From NCBI GenBank assembly GCA_002633005.1, contig NMRA01000171.1:478669-542668 (forward strand): a DNA stretch of 64,000 bases, written 5' to 3'. The notes beneath the pieces were generated by a model. That model had not been told where the DNA came from. It ran no database searches and saw nothing but the letters and a program-made list of their open reading frames with translations. This document shows positions 39,601-51,100 of this stretch, piece after piece. A program made the translations under genes and the position numbers. This DNA is from Phoronis australis (Eukaryota; Phoronida; Phoronidae). How positions within the stretch are numbered: the stretch's first letter is position 1; every line of letters starts with the position of its first letter.

Positions 39601-40328
39601 ACCTCAGGTTTGTTTGTAATATCTGTGGTAAAGCCTATTTCAACAGGGCAGGGCTACGCTATCATGAGAAGACTCATGAGCGTGAGCCTGTGATAAGACA
39701 CACATGTACACAGTGCGGCCTAGGATTGACGACTCAGGCTCAAATGAAGGTACACTTGGAGACGGAGCACAACATCTCAAAGAAGCACATCCCCACACAT
39801 CAGTGTGCAGTCTGTAATGTGATGTTCTATCGTGTGGAGCGACTCAACCGTCACATGGAACGTGAACACGGTGTGCAGGTGTCTTGGAAGGAGACCTGTC
39901 CTCATTGTGCCCGCGGCTTCTTGGGTAAGAAGAGCCTGGAGACACACATTGAGGAAAGGCACATGACGCCACGTCGCAACTACCAATCGAAGCGGCGGAA
40001 GAAACAGACAGGTCTTTTAGAAATGCCGTCCTCATCGATGACAGGTATGGAGGCCAGCATGCAGACTCAGATGGTTCATTCCATTCCACAGACACACCAT
40101 CACCAGCAGCAACAACAGCAGCACATGCAGCAGGTCATACAAATATCAGCTCCATCCTCCATTGAGTATGTACCCCAGATGATGACCTCACAGACACATG
40201 TCATTCAACAGGGTCAAGTGGGCGTGTCCACAGGGCTGCCTTCCATACAGCAGGTGTATCATGTTGAGGAGCGGCCTCCAACACAGCAAGTCACCTACCA
40301 CCAATATCACACTAGCTTCATGTACTGA
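30607..40328 (+). CDS. ZNF341-like C2H2 zinc-finger protein (seven coding exons)
   Basis: Exons: 30607-30616, 31615-31911, 32697-32747, 32797-33480, 36399-36448, 37423-38064, 38763-40328. All phases close (1,1,1,1,0,0), giving 1099 residues. The 10-nt first exon (M-S-S-G|) and the 51-nt third exon are the least certain. A C2HC motif CGRCKQLFHDL opens the protein at residue 11, as in ZNF341 and ZFP64. Four C2H2 fingers follow (CLVCGIKF, CKECDETF, CKWCGAKF, CPVCNRML), then an atypical CFVCC finger and a Ser/Gln-rich spacer. About twelve fingers in the last exon precede a His/Gln-rich tail (QTHHHQQQQQQHMQQ). The pair VYRCVKESCHIVF and FVCCICNEHFESL, and FKCTYADCTKAFKRSDKL, match human ZNF341 order and spacing. 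ZNF341 is a nuclear activator of STAT3/STAT1 transcription; that role here is inferred. More fingers are present than in the human protein (about 18 versus 12). Confidence 0.8.
30640..30960. repeat. GGCTCGATATAATG repeat, second copy of the 24134 type
   Basis: GGCTCGATATAATGAGTTGC at 30647 parallels GGCTCGACATAACGAGCTGC at 24137, followed by GTCGTATGTGCAACTTGG. A later GAGCTGTAACTTGTGAGTGC near 30881 gives a second, degenerate module. It lies in intron 1 of the zinc-finger gene. Confidence 0.45.
33471..33556 (+). repeat. 33-bp tandem repeat duplicating a splice donor
   Basis: The unit GATGCTCAAGGTTAGTCCAT... starts at 33471, 33504 and 33537 (period 33 bp, 2.6 copies). It spans the end of the fourth exon of the ZNF341-like gene, so CAAG|GTTAGT is present twice and a mutated CAAGGTTCGT a third time. 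Use of the second donor would include an in-frame TAG. Confidence 0.85.
34079..34100. repeat. 22-bp perfect palindrome
   Basis: GTTATCTCACT followed by its exact reverse complement AGTGAGATAAC, without a loop. It lies 14 bp from the tRNA-like segment and may be part of the same element. Confidence 0.8.
34114..34186 (-). mobile_element. tRNA-derived SINE or tRNA pseudogene
   Basis: Read on the minus strand, this 73-nt segment has an A-box-like TGGTGTAGTGGTTA at the expected position and a B-box GGTTCGACTCC, the internal promoter of RNA polymerase III genes. The T-stem and acceptor stem do not pair properly, so it is not a functional tRNA. It lies inside the 2.9-kb intron of the ZNF341-like gene. 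It is best read as the head of a SINE. Confidence 0.6.
34735..34850 (+). repeat. Repeat shared with the ZNF341-like 3' UTR
   Basis: GTTCTCAGTCGTTATCCCCC...TTATCTAGAGCCCTCGTGG resembles GTTCTCAGCTGTCATTTCCC...TTATCTAAACCCCTCGTGG at about 40598 and again at about 41423. A single N lies at 34812. It is a short dispersed element, with ends not resolved. Confidence 0.5.
34953..36208 (+). mobile_element. ATGCGCCCAC family element, copy 1
   Basis: It starts near TTTTTATGCGCCCACATA and ends TGGGCGCATTTCAACGC followed by TCCGCGTTGCTCTTA. The CAACGC-TCC-GCGTTG segment at the end is a perfect 6-bp hairpin. The interior is a degenerate tandem array in which phrases like CCACCTAGTGGCCATTTTT and CAGATTTTCATAAAATTTGG recur every 100-200 bp. 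No protein is encoded. Copies 2 and 3 lie in reverse orientation at 45459 and 49520. Confidence 0.7.
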
Positions 40329-40880
40329 TTGGATGGTGTTCAGTAACTACACCCTCGCTTAACAACCAACTTGTTGTGGAATTGCGTGTCACTGTAAAAC
40401 AGACAATCTGGTGAGAAATTGTGTTTTGAGGGATACTTTGAGTTGCAATATTCCATAGCCGATGCTTGCATGTCTGACCCACTGCACTGCACCCCGTTGA
40501 CATCACGTTTTTCATTAAAGTTCTATTACTCATTTTTGTTTTGCAGATTTTGTAGTTTGATTCTCAATATGTAGGATGAATGGTAAAAAGTATTCAGTGT
40601 TCTCAGCTGTCATTTCCCTTATCTAAACCCCTCGTGGTAAATCCCGAGCAGCATCAACCCCTTGGCTACTAAATCCTTCAAATTAACTGGGGGAGGAGGG
40701 GGGTCTTGATACAAGAAGTAACAGCCACCCATGTAATAAGCTACTTGTACAATGTAACCGATGACTCAGTCCATCCTCTTATATCATAATGGCTAATGTA
40801 ATAATGCCTTCACCTGACCTGGTTACTAATTTTATCATTTACTACATTCATGAAATAAATAATAAAAACAGTGGCTTGGG
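40086..40880 (+). repeat. Direct duplication, copy 1 (ZNF341-like 3' end)
   Basis: From CCACAGACACACCATC in the last exon to CAGTGGCTTGGG after the poly(A) signal, this stretch is repeated at 40882 with only scattered substitutions and one 27-bp insertion in the other copy. The N at 40881 separates the two. Confidence 0.9.
40854..40859 (+). promoter_or_regulatory. Poly(A) signal of the ZNF341-like gene (AATAAA)
   Basis: AATAAA lies 526 bp after the stop codon, followed at once by a second AATAAA (40861-40866). An equivalent signal sits in the duplicated copy at 41677. Confidence 0.55.
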
Positions 40881-40881
40881 N

Positions 40882-41703
40882 CCACAGACACACCATCACC
40901 AGCAGCAACAACAGCAGCACATGCAGCAGGTCATACAAATATCAGCTCCATCCTCCATCGAGTATGTACCCCAGATGATGACCTCACAGACACATGTCAT
41001 TCAACAGGGTCAAGTGGGCGTGTCCACAGGGCTGCCTTCCATACAGCAGGTGTATCATGTTGAGGAGCAGCCTCCAACACAGCAAGTCACCTACCACCAA
41101 TATCACACTAGCTTCATGTACTGATTGGATGGTGTTCAGTAACTACACCCTCGCTTAACAACCAACTTGTTGTGGAATTGCGTGTCACTGTAAAACCGAC
41201 AAAGTTATTTAAATAGCGTTTATAAACAATCTGGTGAGAAATTGTGTTTTGAGGGATACTTTGAGTTGCAATATTCCATAGCCGATGCTTGCATGTCTGA
41301 CCCACTGCACTGCATCGCGTTGACATCACGTTTTTCATTAAAGTTCTATTACTCATTTTTGTTTTGCAGATTTTGTAGTTTGATTCTCAATATGTAGGAT
41401 GAATGGTAAAAAGTATTCAGTGTTCTCAGCCGTCATTTCCCTTATCTAAACCCCTCGTGGTAAATCCCGAGCAGCATCAACCCCTTGGCTACTAAATCCT
41501 TCAAATTAACTGGGGGAGGAGGGGGGTCTTGATACAAGAAGTAACAGCCACCCATGTAATAAGCTACTTGTACAATGTAACCGATGACTCAGTCCATCCT
41601 CTTATATCATAATGGCTAATGTAATAATGCCTTCACCTGACCTGGTTACTAATTTTATCATTTACTACATTCATGAAATAAATAATAAAAACAGTGGCTT
41701 GGG
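40882..41703 (+). pseudogene. Duplicate of the ZNF341-like C-terminus and 3' UTR
   Basis: The first 243 bp encode the same His/Gln-rich tail, ending QQVTYHQYHTSFMY and stop at 41124, with one residue change (EERPP to EEQPP). The 3' UTR and poly(A) signal follow. Copy 2 carries a 27-bp insertion near 41200. No zinc finger or splice acceptor precedes it, so it is not a separate gene. Near-identity and the adjoining N point to an unmerged allele in the assembly. Confidence 0.85.
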
Positions 41704-41704
41704 A

Positions 41705-43070
41705 AATAGGATCATAGCTAAGATTATCAAAATATGCATTGGGGTTTACAAGAACCTTACTGCCCGATGTTTGTTCCTTTAATATAGGGAGTCGCATAGT
41801 TTTCCTCAAGAAAATCCCTGTTTACATCCCAACGCGCAAGTCGAACTGTATAAAGCACATTTGTGGAGACCATGAACCAGTTATTCAGTGTCTAAACAAA
41901 CAGTATTGCCCGACTCTGAAAACTAGTGATTATTTTTGATGCAATCAATTATAAATTGTGACCTCTGTAACTTTCTGGTTCTTCTAAAATTTTGTTGCTT
42001 TCTGCTGGTGTTAGTAAACAATAAATGCAAAGCCCTGGATCAGGAGTCAAATAACTAAAATCTAACACCTCTGTTTTTGCATCAATTTACTCACTGTATG
42101 AATTTAATAAATTAAATGTACATTGTCTAGTGCTTAACACTGGTATAATTTTAAGGTAGCTTTTTATGTTTCTGAATTGTAAGTTATGGGCAATGCGGTG
42201 ACTACTAGGTCATGCTCACTCAATTATTTGTCGTCTGAACAGATTGAGAGCAGCTCATCAGCATGGAGAAGTTCTTGTGGCAAGGGAACGCGATTCATCA
42301 GAATGTAGAAGCATTTCTGTAGGAAAATACCTTCTTTCACGTGTGACATCTAGTGTATTTCAAGTTCCCATAGCTGGTTGCTAGTGTACAGTCAGTTTTG
42401 GCTGAAGGTATGGTGTATAAAACTTCATGTCTGTAGAAATATGAATGCTTAACTAAAGAGTGAGATGTGGAGAATCAAATGTGTGCAACAAGTCTTTATA
42501 ATAAGTTTTTAAAACAGAAGTTTGAACATAGAGTGCACCAGCCAGTTGTCACAGGTGATATCTCGCTTATTTAGTGTAACAGGTCAGTCTGATGATTAAT
42601 ACTTCAGGTTATATGTTTTGTATTTATTACAATATACATTATTTATTACAATATACATTAATGATTCAATTTTATGTACTAATTGTGCCCTGGAATGTTT
42701 ATGTGTGTCAGTTATGTAGATTTCACAGTTGTTTCTGTAGTGTACAACAGTGTATAAATGTAAACTGTCTGCTAGACTACTTGTGAGTGATAAAACTTGT
42801 AATTATTTACATTATGTGAACTGTTGATTTTAGAGCTGCCACACGGGTTGGGTATTAATTGTCAACAATGATTCAAATACACAATCTTTTCTAAACAGTT
42901 TGTTGTATGAATACTATCATCAATTTTTCTAACATTGGCAAATAATTTAGTTTACTCAAGGAAGAGTGTAGTTTTTAATAACACTTAACTAATTTTTTGT
43001 CGGATTTTGTGTGGCCAGGTTTTTAACCACATCGGCACAAAACTGTATATTTAGTATGCAGCTTTGCACC
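41705..43070. other. Intergenic between the convergent zinc-finger genes
   Basis: AT-rich and without supported genes. A 20-bp direct duplication (TTTATTACAATATACATTA) occurs near 42630-42660. Confidence 0.45.
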
Positions 43071-43840
43071 ATAATTACCCAGTATGTTGACGGTTTTTTT
43101 TTTTTGAAATTTGGCTTCTGTTTCTATCGAGATTACGTTTTCTCTTTTTTGTTGGGCAATTTTCAAACATGTTTTTGGCATCCATCGCTGAATTGGCCAA
43201 ACTGCTTGGAAGATCTTAATGAAATTTGGACGATTCATATCGAGGAGAGCAAGGCTGACGTTGATTTTCATGGTCTGGAAACTGGTGTGTCCTCTGGTGG
43301 CAATTTTTTTGGCTTTGTCTCAACATCTACCGAGTTCATTCAGGGATCTTCATGAAATTGGCAAATATTTTTCTATGAAGGAAGCACCTGTTCATGCAGT
43401 TTTAGACAGTGTCCCCCTAGTGGTTATTGTTCCTCGTTTCTGTGTCTTTAGTATGCGTAACAAAAATTGATGTATTATCCTATGGAGGATAGCTGCGGTT
43501 GATTTTTGAGCACTTTGGCACTACACAATGGCAGTTTTTGTCTCTGCCATTAAACATACTAAATTCTTGATGGATCACAAAATGATAGTGTTGATTTTTA
43601 GGATTTGACTACTGTGGTGCCCCCTTGTGACTATTCGGGTTTCGTTCATGTCTGCCTTGATATCAAGTTTTTGACTGGTTCTTCATGAATTTTAGCACAC
43701 AAGTTTCTATTGAGGAAAGCAGGCTTATGTTGACTTTGGATTGAAGTGACAGCTGAGGCAACCAGTACTTTAAAATAGTTATTGCATCTGCCTCAATATT
43801 TTTTCAATGAATATTCTTTTGTGAATAGATCCAACTACTA
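43070..43840 (+). mobile_element. Degenerate partial copy of the ATGCGCCCAC family interior
   Basis: Phrases such as CCTCTGGTGGCAATTTTTTT, CCCCCTAGTGGTTATTGTT and GATCTTCATGAAATTGGCA, spaced 100-200 bp apart, match the internal array of the elements at 34953 and 45459. Neither terminal hairpin nor ATGCGCCCAC end is present. Confidence 0.55.
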
Positions 43841-45137
43841 CGAAAATACCAAGCACCCCTTTCATCTTTACTGTTTGCATACTGTGAGCACCTATCAATG
43901 CTGTGTGTTGAAATACTAGTCTGTAGTGTGGGGTTACCTGAATAAGCAAAAAATTTATGGACAAGCATCACACAGAACATGTCAATTAAAACATTTTTAA
44001 CCCATGATTTCCAGTTTATTTTCAAATTTTAAAAAAATATCTATATTTGCCCACTTCAAAATCTTGAAGCTGAAAGTTAACTCAATCCGTCCAATGACTC
44101 GGGTGCATGGAACACGGTCAGATATTTAAAGGGATGTCAGTTTTATGGCAGACTGGTAAAATAAGAAAACTTAGTACATTAAGTTATCTTTGATTTATTA
44201 AATGTGTGTCCAGTATAAAACTCGTAGCATTGGTTGGTTGGCTCATGCTTTTATTCTTAATTTAATTTTACCTGATGTTCACGACACTTGGGTATACACA
44301 AAAAGCATCATTTCTGCACTCACTCATATTGCATGCATAATGATCAGTAAAAACTACAATAAACTTAAAATGTTTTCTCAGTGGTCAGTTGATGCTGGGC
44401 TGAGATCTGTAGATGCAATAATCTTCAAACTTCAGGAAGGTAGTGTTCTTCACTTGTAGAACATGGCGATATCTTGCAAAGTCTTGGATTTTCACAAGAT
44501 TATTGCGTCAAGGGAACACATGCCTGGTGGAATTCATTCTTACACAAGCTGTAATATCTGAAACCAGCACCTGTGAATGACCAGCTAATATGTATTGCTC
44601 ACAATGATATACTGGCCTAAGCCAATACTCTGTCTAAGTCTGGTTGAATACACACGTCCTAGCATCATCATTTTATTAGCAATCCTTAGTTATGACCATA
44701 CTGTGACCATACTATGACCATACTGAATGCAGTGTCAAGCCCTCATATCTGCAGCTACTGCCACTTCAACTGTTTCAATGGTTTCTAAACTATTCAAAAA
44801 CAGTAAACACAAATTTTACCGTCTTCTTTGATCCACGTTTTCAAGAAAAACCCTGTTCAGTAGTCCACTGATATGTGTTTGCTCACACTATTTTTTACAC
44901 CAATGTGACCCACAGAAAGGAGCCAGTGTCTAACATGAGCCAAGTTTCTGAAATCTTGAGACTGCCCTGTGTACATCACTCAATTTGTGACAAATTATTT
45001 GACTACTTTTACCTTAAAACAGTATTCTTTCATCTTAATGTACCAAACATTTCCTGGTGAACATTCATAATTCCATTTCTTGGCATCGAGGGGAAATCGG
45101 AAGGTAGACCTAGATGTTAGTAGTATCAACAATACCC
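43840..45137. other. Non-coding, includes 3' UTR of the BTB gene
   Basis: The part just below 45138 should be the BTB gene 3' UTR (minus strand). A triplet ACCATACTGTG/ACTATG repeat is seen near 44695-44730. No other gene is supported. Confidence 0.4.
44672..44677 (-). promoter_or_regulatory. Possible poly(A) signal of the BTB gene
   Basis: TTTATT on the plus strand is AATAAA on the minus strand, about 460 bp past the stop codon of the BTB zinc-finger gene. No nearer AATAAA was noticed. Confidence 0.4.
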
Positions 45138-48100
45138 TCACAATGAACTATTTGCTTGATTAAATGCACTCTCACTAAGAGCAATAATGTCTGCAGCAAC
45201 AACAGCTTCATCTGTCAGTTGATTGGATAACATATTTACAGCACCAGCTTCATCTGTGAGTTGATTGGATAACATGTTCACAACAACAGCTTCCTCTATC
45301 TCACCAATGTTACCTGCAAAGAATGATACAATCGCCATACAGTCCCCACACCTCACCATCACAATAAGATATTGTGCATATTGTTACTAACCAGAGAATT
45401 CTAAAAAATGTACATGGCCACAAATGGAAAAAAGAATATTTCACCCTGCAAAGAAAACAACACGAGCAATGCAGAGTGTTTAAATGAGCCCACGACTGCA
45501 TCGCAACCAGTGTTTATTAATTGTGTCATAAAAATGATCATTAGATGGCACAGAATACATTGAACTCATCCAAAAATGGGAAGGCGTTCTCTCTCAAAAC
45601 TGCTTACCAAATTTTATGAAATCCGGCAAAGAACACCAACGATAAAGGCAAACGTAAAAAAAATGTCATAAAGAACCACAGCAGTAGTTGAATCCATCCA
45701 TCTGCTGTCAAGTTCATAGAAATACAACTGCAAGGGATGTAGGAGATACAGCCGTAGATGCAAAAAAGTGTCACTAGGGGGCACTACAGTAGTTGAATCC
45801 GTTTGAAAATCCAGATCAGACATGCTCTTGTCAGTAGGAACTCATCTGCCAATTTTCATAATGATCCTCTGCGAAGTTAGGCAGATACAGAAGCAAAGCA
45901 AACAACAAAAAACAGACTAAAATAATTAATAGTCACTAGTTGATGCAGTATATGGCAAATCCATCACAAAAAGGAAAGGTGCTGTCATCTTCATCAACTT
46001 ATTTGCCAAATTTCATGGAAAAGCATCAAGAAACAGAGTTGTCACTACGGAATACGGCTGAACTTGGATTGGTCTAAAAGTTGCCGTCATCTGTTGCCAT
46101 CTCCATAGGAACACATCTTGCAAAGGGTAAAGGAGATACAGACGCAAAAAATTGCCAATAGGACGTTCCAGTGTTGTCGAACACGTCTGAAAATTAACAT
46201 GAGACTCGGTCTTCTCATCAGGAACACATCTCCAAATTTTAAAAACGATCCTTCAAGCGGTTTGGTGGATGGATGAAGTGAGTGACGTCAAAAATGTACT
46301 AAAATCTTTTAAAATGGCGCAGAATATATCAGATCTGAAAATGAGAAGGCGCCATCGCCTCCTTAATAGAAGTGTGTTTCCGAATTTCATGATAAAAAAA
46401 TGGATGGAATACATCAAATCTATCTGAAAACGGGAAGCTGTCATTGTCTCTTTAATAGAAACCTATTTAACAAATTTTTTAAAAATCCATCAAGGAACTT
46501 CAAAGAAACAGAGGGAAACGAACAAAAAATGAAATTGCCAATAGGGGGCACAGCCTTCATAGGATACATCTGAAATTTGTCATCGTCTGTTGCCAACTTC
46601 ATATAAATACACTTGCCAAGTTTAATAAAGGTCCTGCAGAAGGTTTCGCGGAGATACAGCCATGTGCTAATTTCCACTAGAAGGCATCACAGCAGTTGAA
46701 GTCGTCGGAAAATCATCGTCAGTGGGAACATATAAGCCAATCTTCACAATCATCCTTAGAGTGGTTTGGTTGATGGACGGGCAGATGACAAAACACTAGG
46801 TGCAGTAAAATACCTTGAATCCAACAGAAAATAGGAAGGTTGCGTCATCTCACAAAATTCATGAAAATCCTCTGAAAACCAAATAAGTGCAAAATTTCAT
46901 CTACATACATCAAAGGGTTTGGGAGATAGAGCAGCGGACGCAGGATGCCGGACAGACAGACGGACAGGGATGACGGCATAATGCGCCCACCTATAAATAT
47001 GAGGGCGCATAAAAATGTGATTTCTCTCAAAAGCAAATCAGAATTACCATGCAGCATGTTCTCTCTATCTCCGGATGTTTCTGCAACAGGCAAAACTTTT
47101 CTCTGTTTTGTTGTTATCTCCATACGATGCGTACTCCGTAAGTGTTTTGTGAGGTTGCCCTTGACGGCACAGCGATAGCTACACAGGTGACAAGTCCAAG
47201 GTTTCTCGCCCTGGAATAAGTAAGTTAACTAAGAACAATGTTTTATAACACCAGTTACATTATATAGCGCGAATTACGTACTGTAAGGCCAGTCACTGCA
47301 CAATACTTATATTCTGTAACATCAGTCACGTAACGTAATGCCCATCATGTTTTGTAATCTTAGTCATTTTTTGTAATGCAAGTCATATTTCATAACACTA
47401 GTCATGTTTCATAACACTAGGGTTTTTGCACTTATTGACCCTTTCCGGTGCGTTAGATGACCTTTTAGAGATGGGATTATTGCAAAGTCCAGTGTGTTTA
47501 ATGCTGAGAATCACAGTTGTCTTACTGCTGACACATCAGAATACGTGTTGAATGAAAAGGTCAAAATTTCAAAATAAAAGTGCACCTAATGACCCTATAG
47601 CTGCACCATATGACCTGAAACTTTGGATTGGGAACTCAATTACATGTACCAATCTGATATGTCAATCTGAAGTGTCTAGCTCAAAATCTTAGTTTGCACC
47701 CCATGACCCTTGACCAATTTAATGCGATTAGATGAACCAATTACTTAGAAAAGTAATTGGCTTGTTGACTTACACCTTTGCACCGAATATGAAGAGCCCA
47801 CATATCATGCATGTGACGAAACATCAGGTCTCATGACACAGGCAATGTACAGGGAACTTCACAACAGCTAGAATACAGAGTGCTTGTTGCATGCCACACT
47901 GTTAGGAATAGACATCTTCACAACTCCTAAATCTCAAACTCATGACTTAATGCCACATATGACCACAATTACCATACAATATCACTACAAGCAGCTTCAT
48001 CACTGGTGCTATAAAAATATCAAGGGCTAATAGTGTGACATAGATTTAACAAATTTAAACTTGACAAACCATAACGAAACCATTTCCCACCTTATGTGTA

Positions 48101-51100
48101 TGCATCAGGCGTATATGTTCTTGTAACTTTGTGTTATTTATGCAGGCCTGTGTACAACCATCATGAGGGCACTTGAACTTGCGATCTCCTAGAAAAAAGA
48201 TCAATATTGTAATTACTTAGATATCTTCCAGGAACTTCCTGGAGTCGTTTTAGGAGGTGAGCACGACTCAAGTCACTTTGCCAAGTACAACATACAGGGG
48301 TGAAAATGATTCCTTGTCCATGCCTCAGTCCACAATCTGCAGATACCATGTTGCTATAAATCCTGAGACACATGCCCTAAACACAACACACATGCTGAAA
48401 ACGCCCCTTACACGAGCACTAAATCCCAGTCCCAGAGATCAAATTCACATTCTAACTACTTTGTGCGGAAAATATTTACAATGCATTTGACATTGGTTTT
48501 TGAATTTTTCAAATTTTCTTGAAACCAGCCCTCTAGTAAATAACCAAATAGTGACTGATGTCATCCCTCCTTTCTTTACTTAAGTTGTGTTGATGACAAG
48601 AAGTGTGTATCGAAGCAAATGTTTGGGAATCCATAACCTTCCAGTGTTTGTGTCAACTGGGTGAAGTGACATAACTAAATAATGGCCGTGAATCAGAGTG
48701 CAAGACACCCAACTCTAACTTTTTCCCCAAATTATCTTTTGCGATACGGTGTGGAGCAAATGTTATAACTACATGCTAGTAAATTCCAGAAGTTATGATT
48801 TACATTCTTTTGCATTTGGTTACATATCGTGCTGAAAATTTCAAAGTAATGAATTACAGATATTGAAATCTGCTCAATGTGTTATCGCAACAGTCTCACT
48901 GGATTTCAGTGATGTCTGGCGATTATGTTCTGAATGTAATAAGAATAAGTCCGATTGAGTTTAATGTCTGTGTGTGTGAAGCATTTTCCACAAGTGTGGA
49001 GTTAAGAGGTGCAGGTCGTGGTGATTGCTGGTGTGGAACTGGGTTTTAAAGGATTATAACTGCAGATCAGAGGCACGGCTATGGAATTGTTTCCACTCCC
49101 TGCAAGAGAGGTCTGAAGATTTCGAGTTCAAATCCTGGCAGTAACACGCCAGGCACCTCACTAACCTAAAGTGAGATGAGGGGAATTTCGGATGATTTTT
49201 AAATGTTTTTTCAGACTGAAGAGAATGATGTTGTTGAAGCTCAAGTAGATCTGCACCCCCTCCCCCTTGCCCCCACCCTCTCCCCCACACCCCCTGTCAC
49301 AGGCAAGGGTTGAATCAGTGTCCCACTATCTTGCTTTCTGCAACATTATATGAATGCAGTGATCTTGCACAAGGTAACTCTGCTACACTGCTTAATTACC
49401 TGAATGCCACTTCATATGTTCCCTCAGTCCACCTTTGTCTACAAAAGTCTTGTTACATAAGGTGCACGGTACAGGCTTCTCACCTGTAAAATGTAGTTAA
49501 AAGTTTAATTTTCCAATAAACAAGAGCAATGCAGAGCGTTGAAATGTGCCCACAACAGCACCACAAAATGGTGTGCTTTTGGGTGTTTTTAGTATCATAA
49601 AAATGGCCCCTAGGTGGCGCCGTTTCTACAATACGCAATTATTTGCCAAATTTCGTGAAAATAAGCCAATGAACTCCAAAGATATAGAAGCAAACATAAA
49701 AAACAATTGACACTAAGGTGCACAGCTATAGTCCCACTGGTCTTATACTCGTCATAATCTGTTACCATCTGTATAGGAGCCCAACTGCCAAATTTCGCAA
49801 AGGACCTTCAAAGGGTTCAGGAGATATATCCATAAATGCAAAAAAAAACAAAAGTGCCCCTAGAGAGAACCAGAGTAGTCAAATACATCTGAAAATCAAT
49901 GTCAGCTGGAGTCTTCCCACCAGGAACAAATCGTCAATTTTCATAATTATCCTTTGAGTGGTTTGGCAGATAGAGAGCCAGACGTCAAAAACATTCGCAA
50001 AAGTTTTTAAATGATCACGATGTTGCCCAGAAACCATCAAATTTGACCGAAAAAGGGAAGGTGTTGTCGTCTCTTTAATAGAAACCTATATGCCAAATTT
50101 CATGAAAATACATTATTGAATGCTGAAGATGCTGAAGTAAACATAAAAACACTTTGCCACTAGAGGGCACAGTGATATTTGGATCAATTTGACACTTGTT
50201 ACCCTTTGTTGTCGGCTCCGTAGGAACACATCTTTCAAATTTCACAAAGCTCCTTCAAAGGTTTATTAAAGGAGATTCGGTCGCAGACACAGAAAAAAAC
50301 AAGATCGCCACTACAGGCGACCCGCCTGAAAGTCAACATCAGTCGTGGCCTTCTCATGTAAATTTTCTCCTTAATGCGGCATGACAGATAGAGTGGAAGA
50401 CAACAGAAAACAGACGTAAAAACAACAAAGATGGCCAGCAGGTGATGCAAAAAACATCAAATCTGTCCAAAAATGGGAAGGCATTGTCATCTCCTTAATA
50501 GAAACCTATTTGCCAAATTTCATGAAAATTTGTTAATGAACTCCAAAGACACAGAGGCAAAAGTAAATTAAAATAAAACATTTTGCCACATCTTTCAAAT
50601 TTCACAAAGCTTCTTCAAAGGGTTAAGGAGATTCGGCCGCAGATGTAAATTAGAACAAATTCACAACTAGGGGACATCACAGTAGTCCGACCCGTCCAAA
50701 AGTCAATGTCAGTCGTGGCCTTCTCATCAGGAACACATAAGAAAAATTTCATAATGATCCTTCATGCGGTATGGCAGATAGAGAGGCAGACACCAGAAAA
50801 CGGACGCAAAATAACAAAATTAAAATGCCCACAAGATGGCACAAAAATCCATTGAATCTGTCGAAAAATGATACGGCATCATCGCCTCCTTATTAAAAAT
50901 ACCTATTTGCCAAATTTCACGAGATATTCATTGAGGATACAGAGGCAAACGTAAAAAAATAAAATTGCCACTAAGGGCGCAACAGTATTCTGATCAGTCC
51001 TAAACTCATAATTTGTCATCAGCCGCACAGAAACGCACCTGCCAAATTTCAGTAAGATCCTGCAAGGGATTTAGAAGATACAGCAGCAGATGTCGGACGC

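Noticed and set aside
40789-41124. Possible second histidine/glutamine-rich gene
   Set aside because: It is the duplicated C-terminus of the ZNF341-like gene, beginning at an N with no fingers or splice acceptor.
46845-47123. Continuation of the BTB gene's last finger exon into a 92-codon frame
   Set aside because: The frame enters the reverse-oriented repeat copy. Splicing from 47126 to 45313 restores phase and reaches a natural stop, so the extension is treated as intron.
49050-49320. Possible tRNA-derived segment with a GAGTTCAAATCC B-box-like motif
   Set aside because: No convincing A-box lies at the right distance and no cloverleaf forms.
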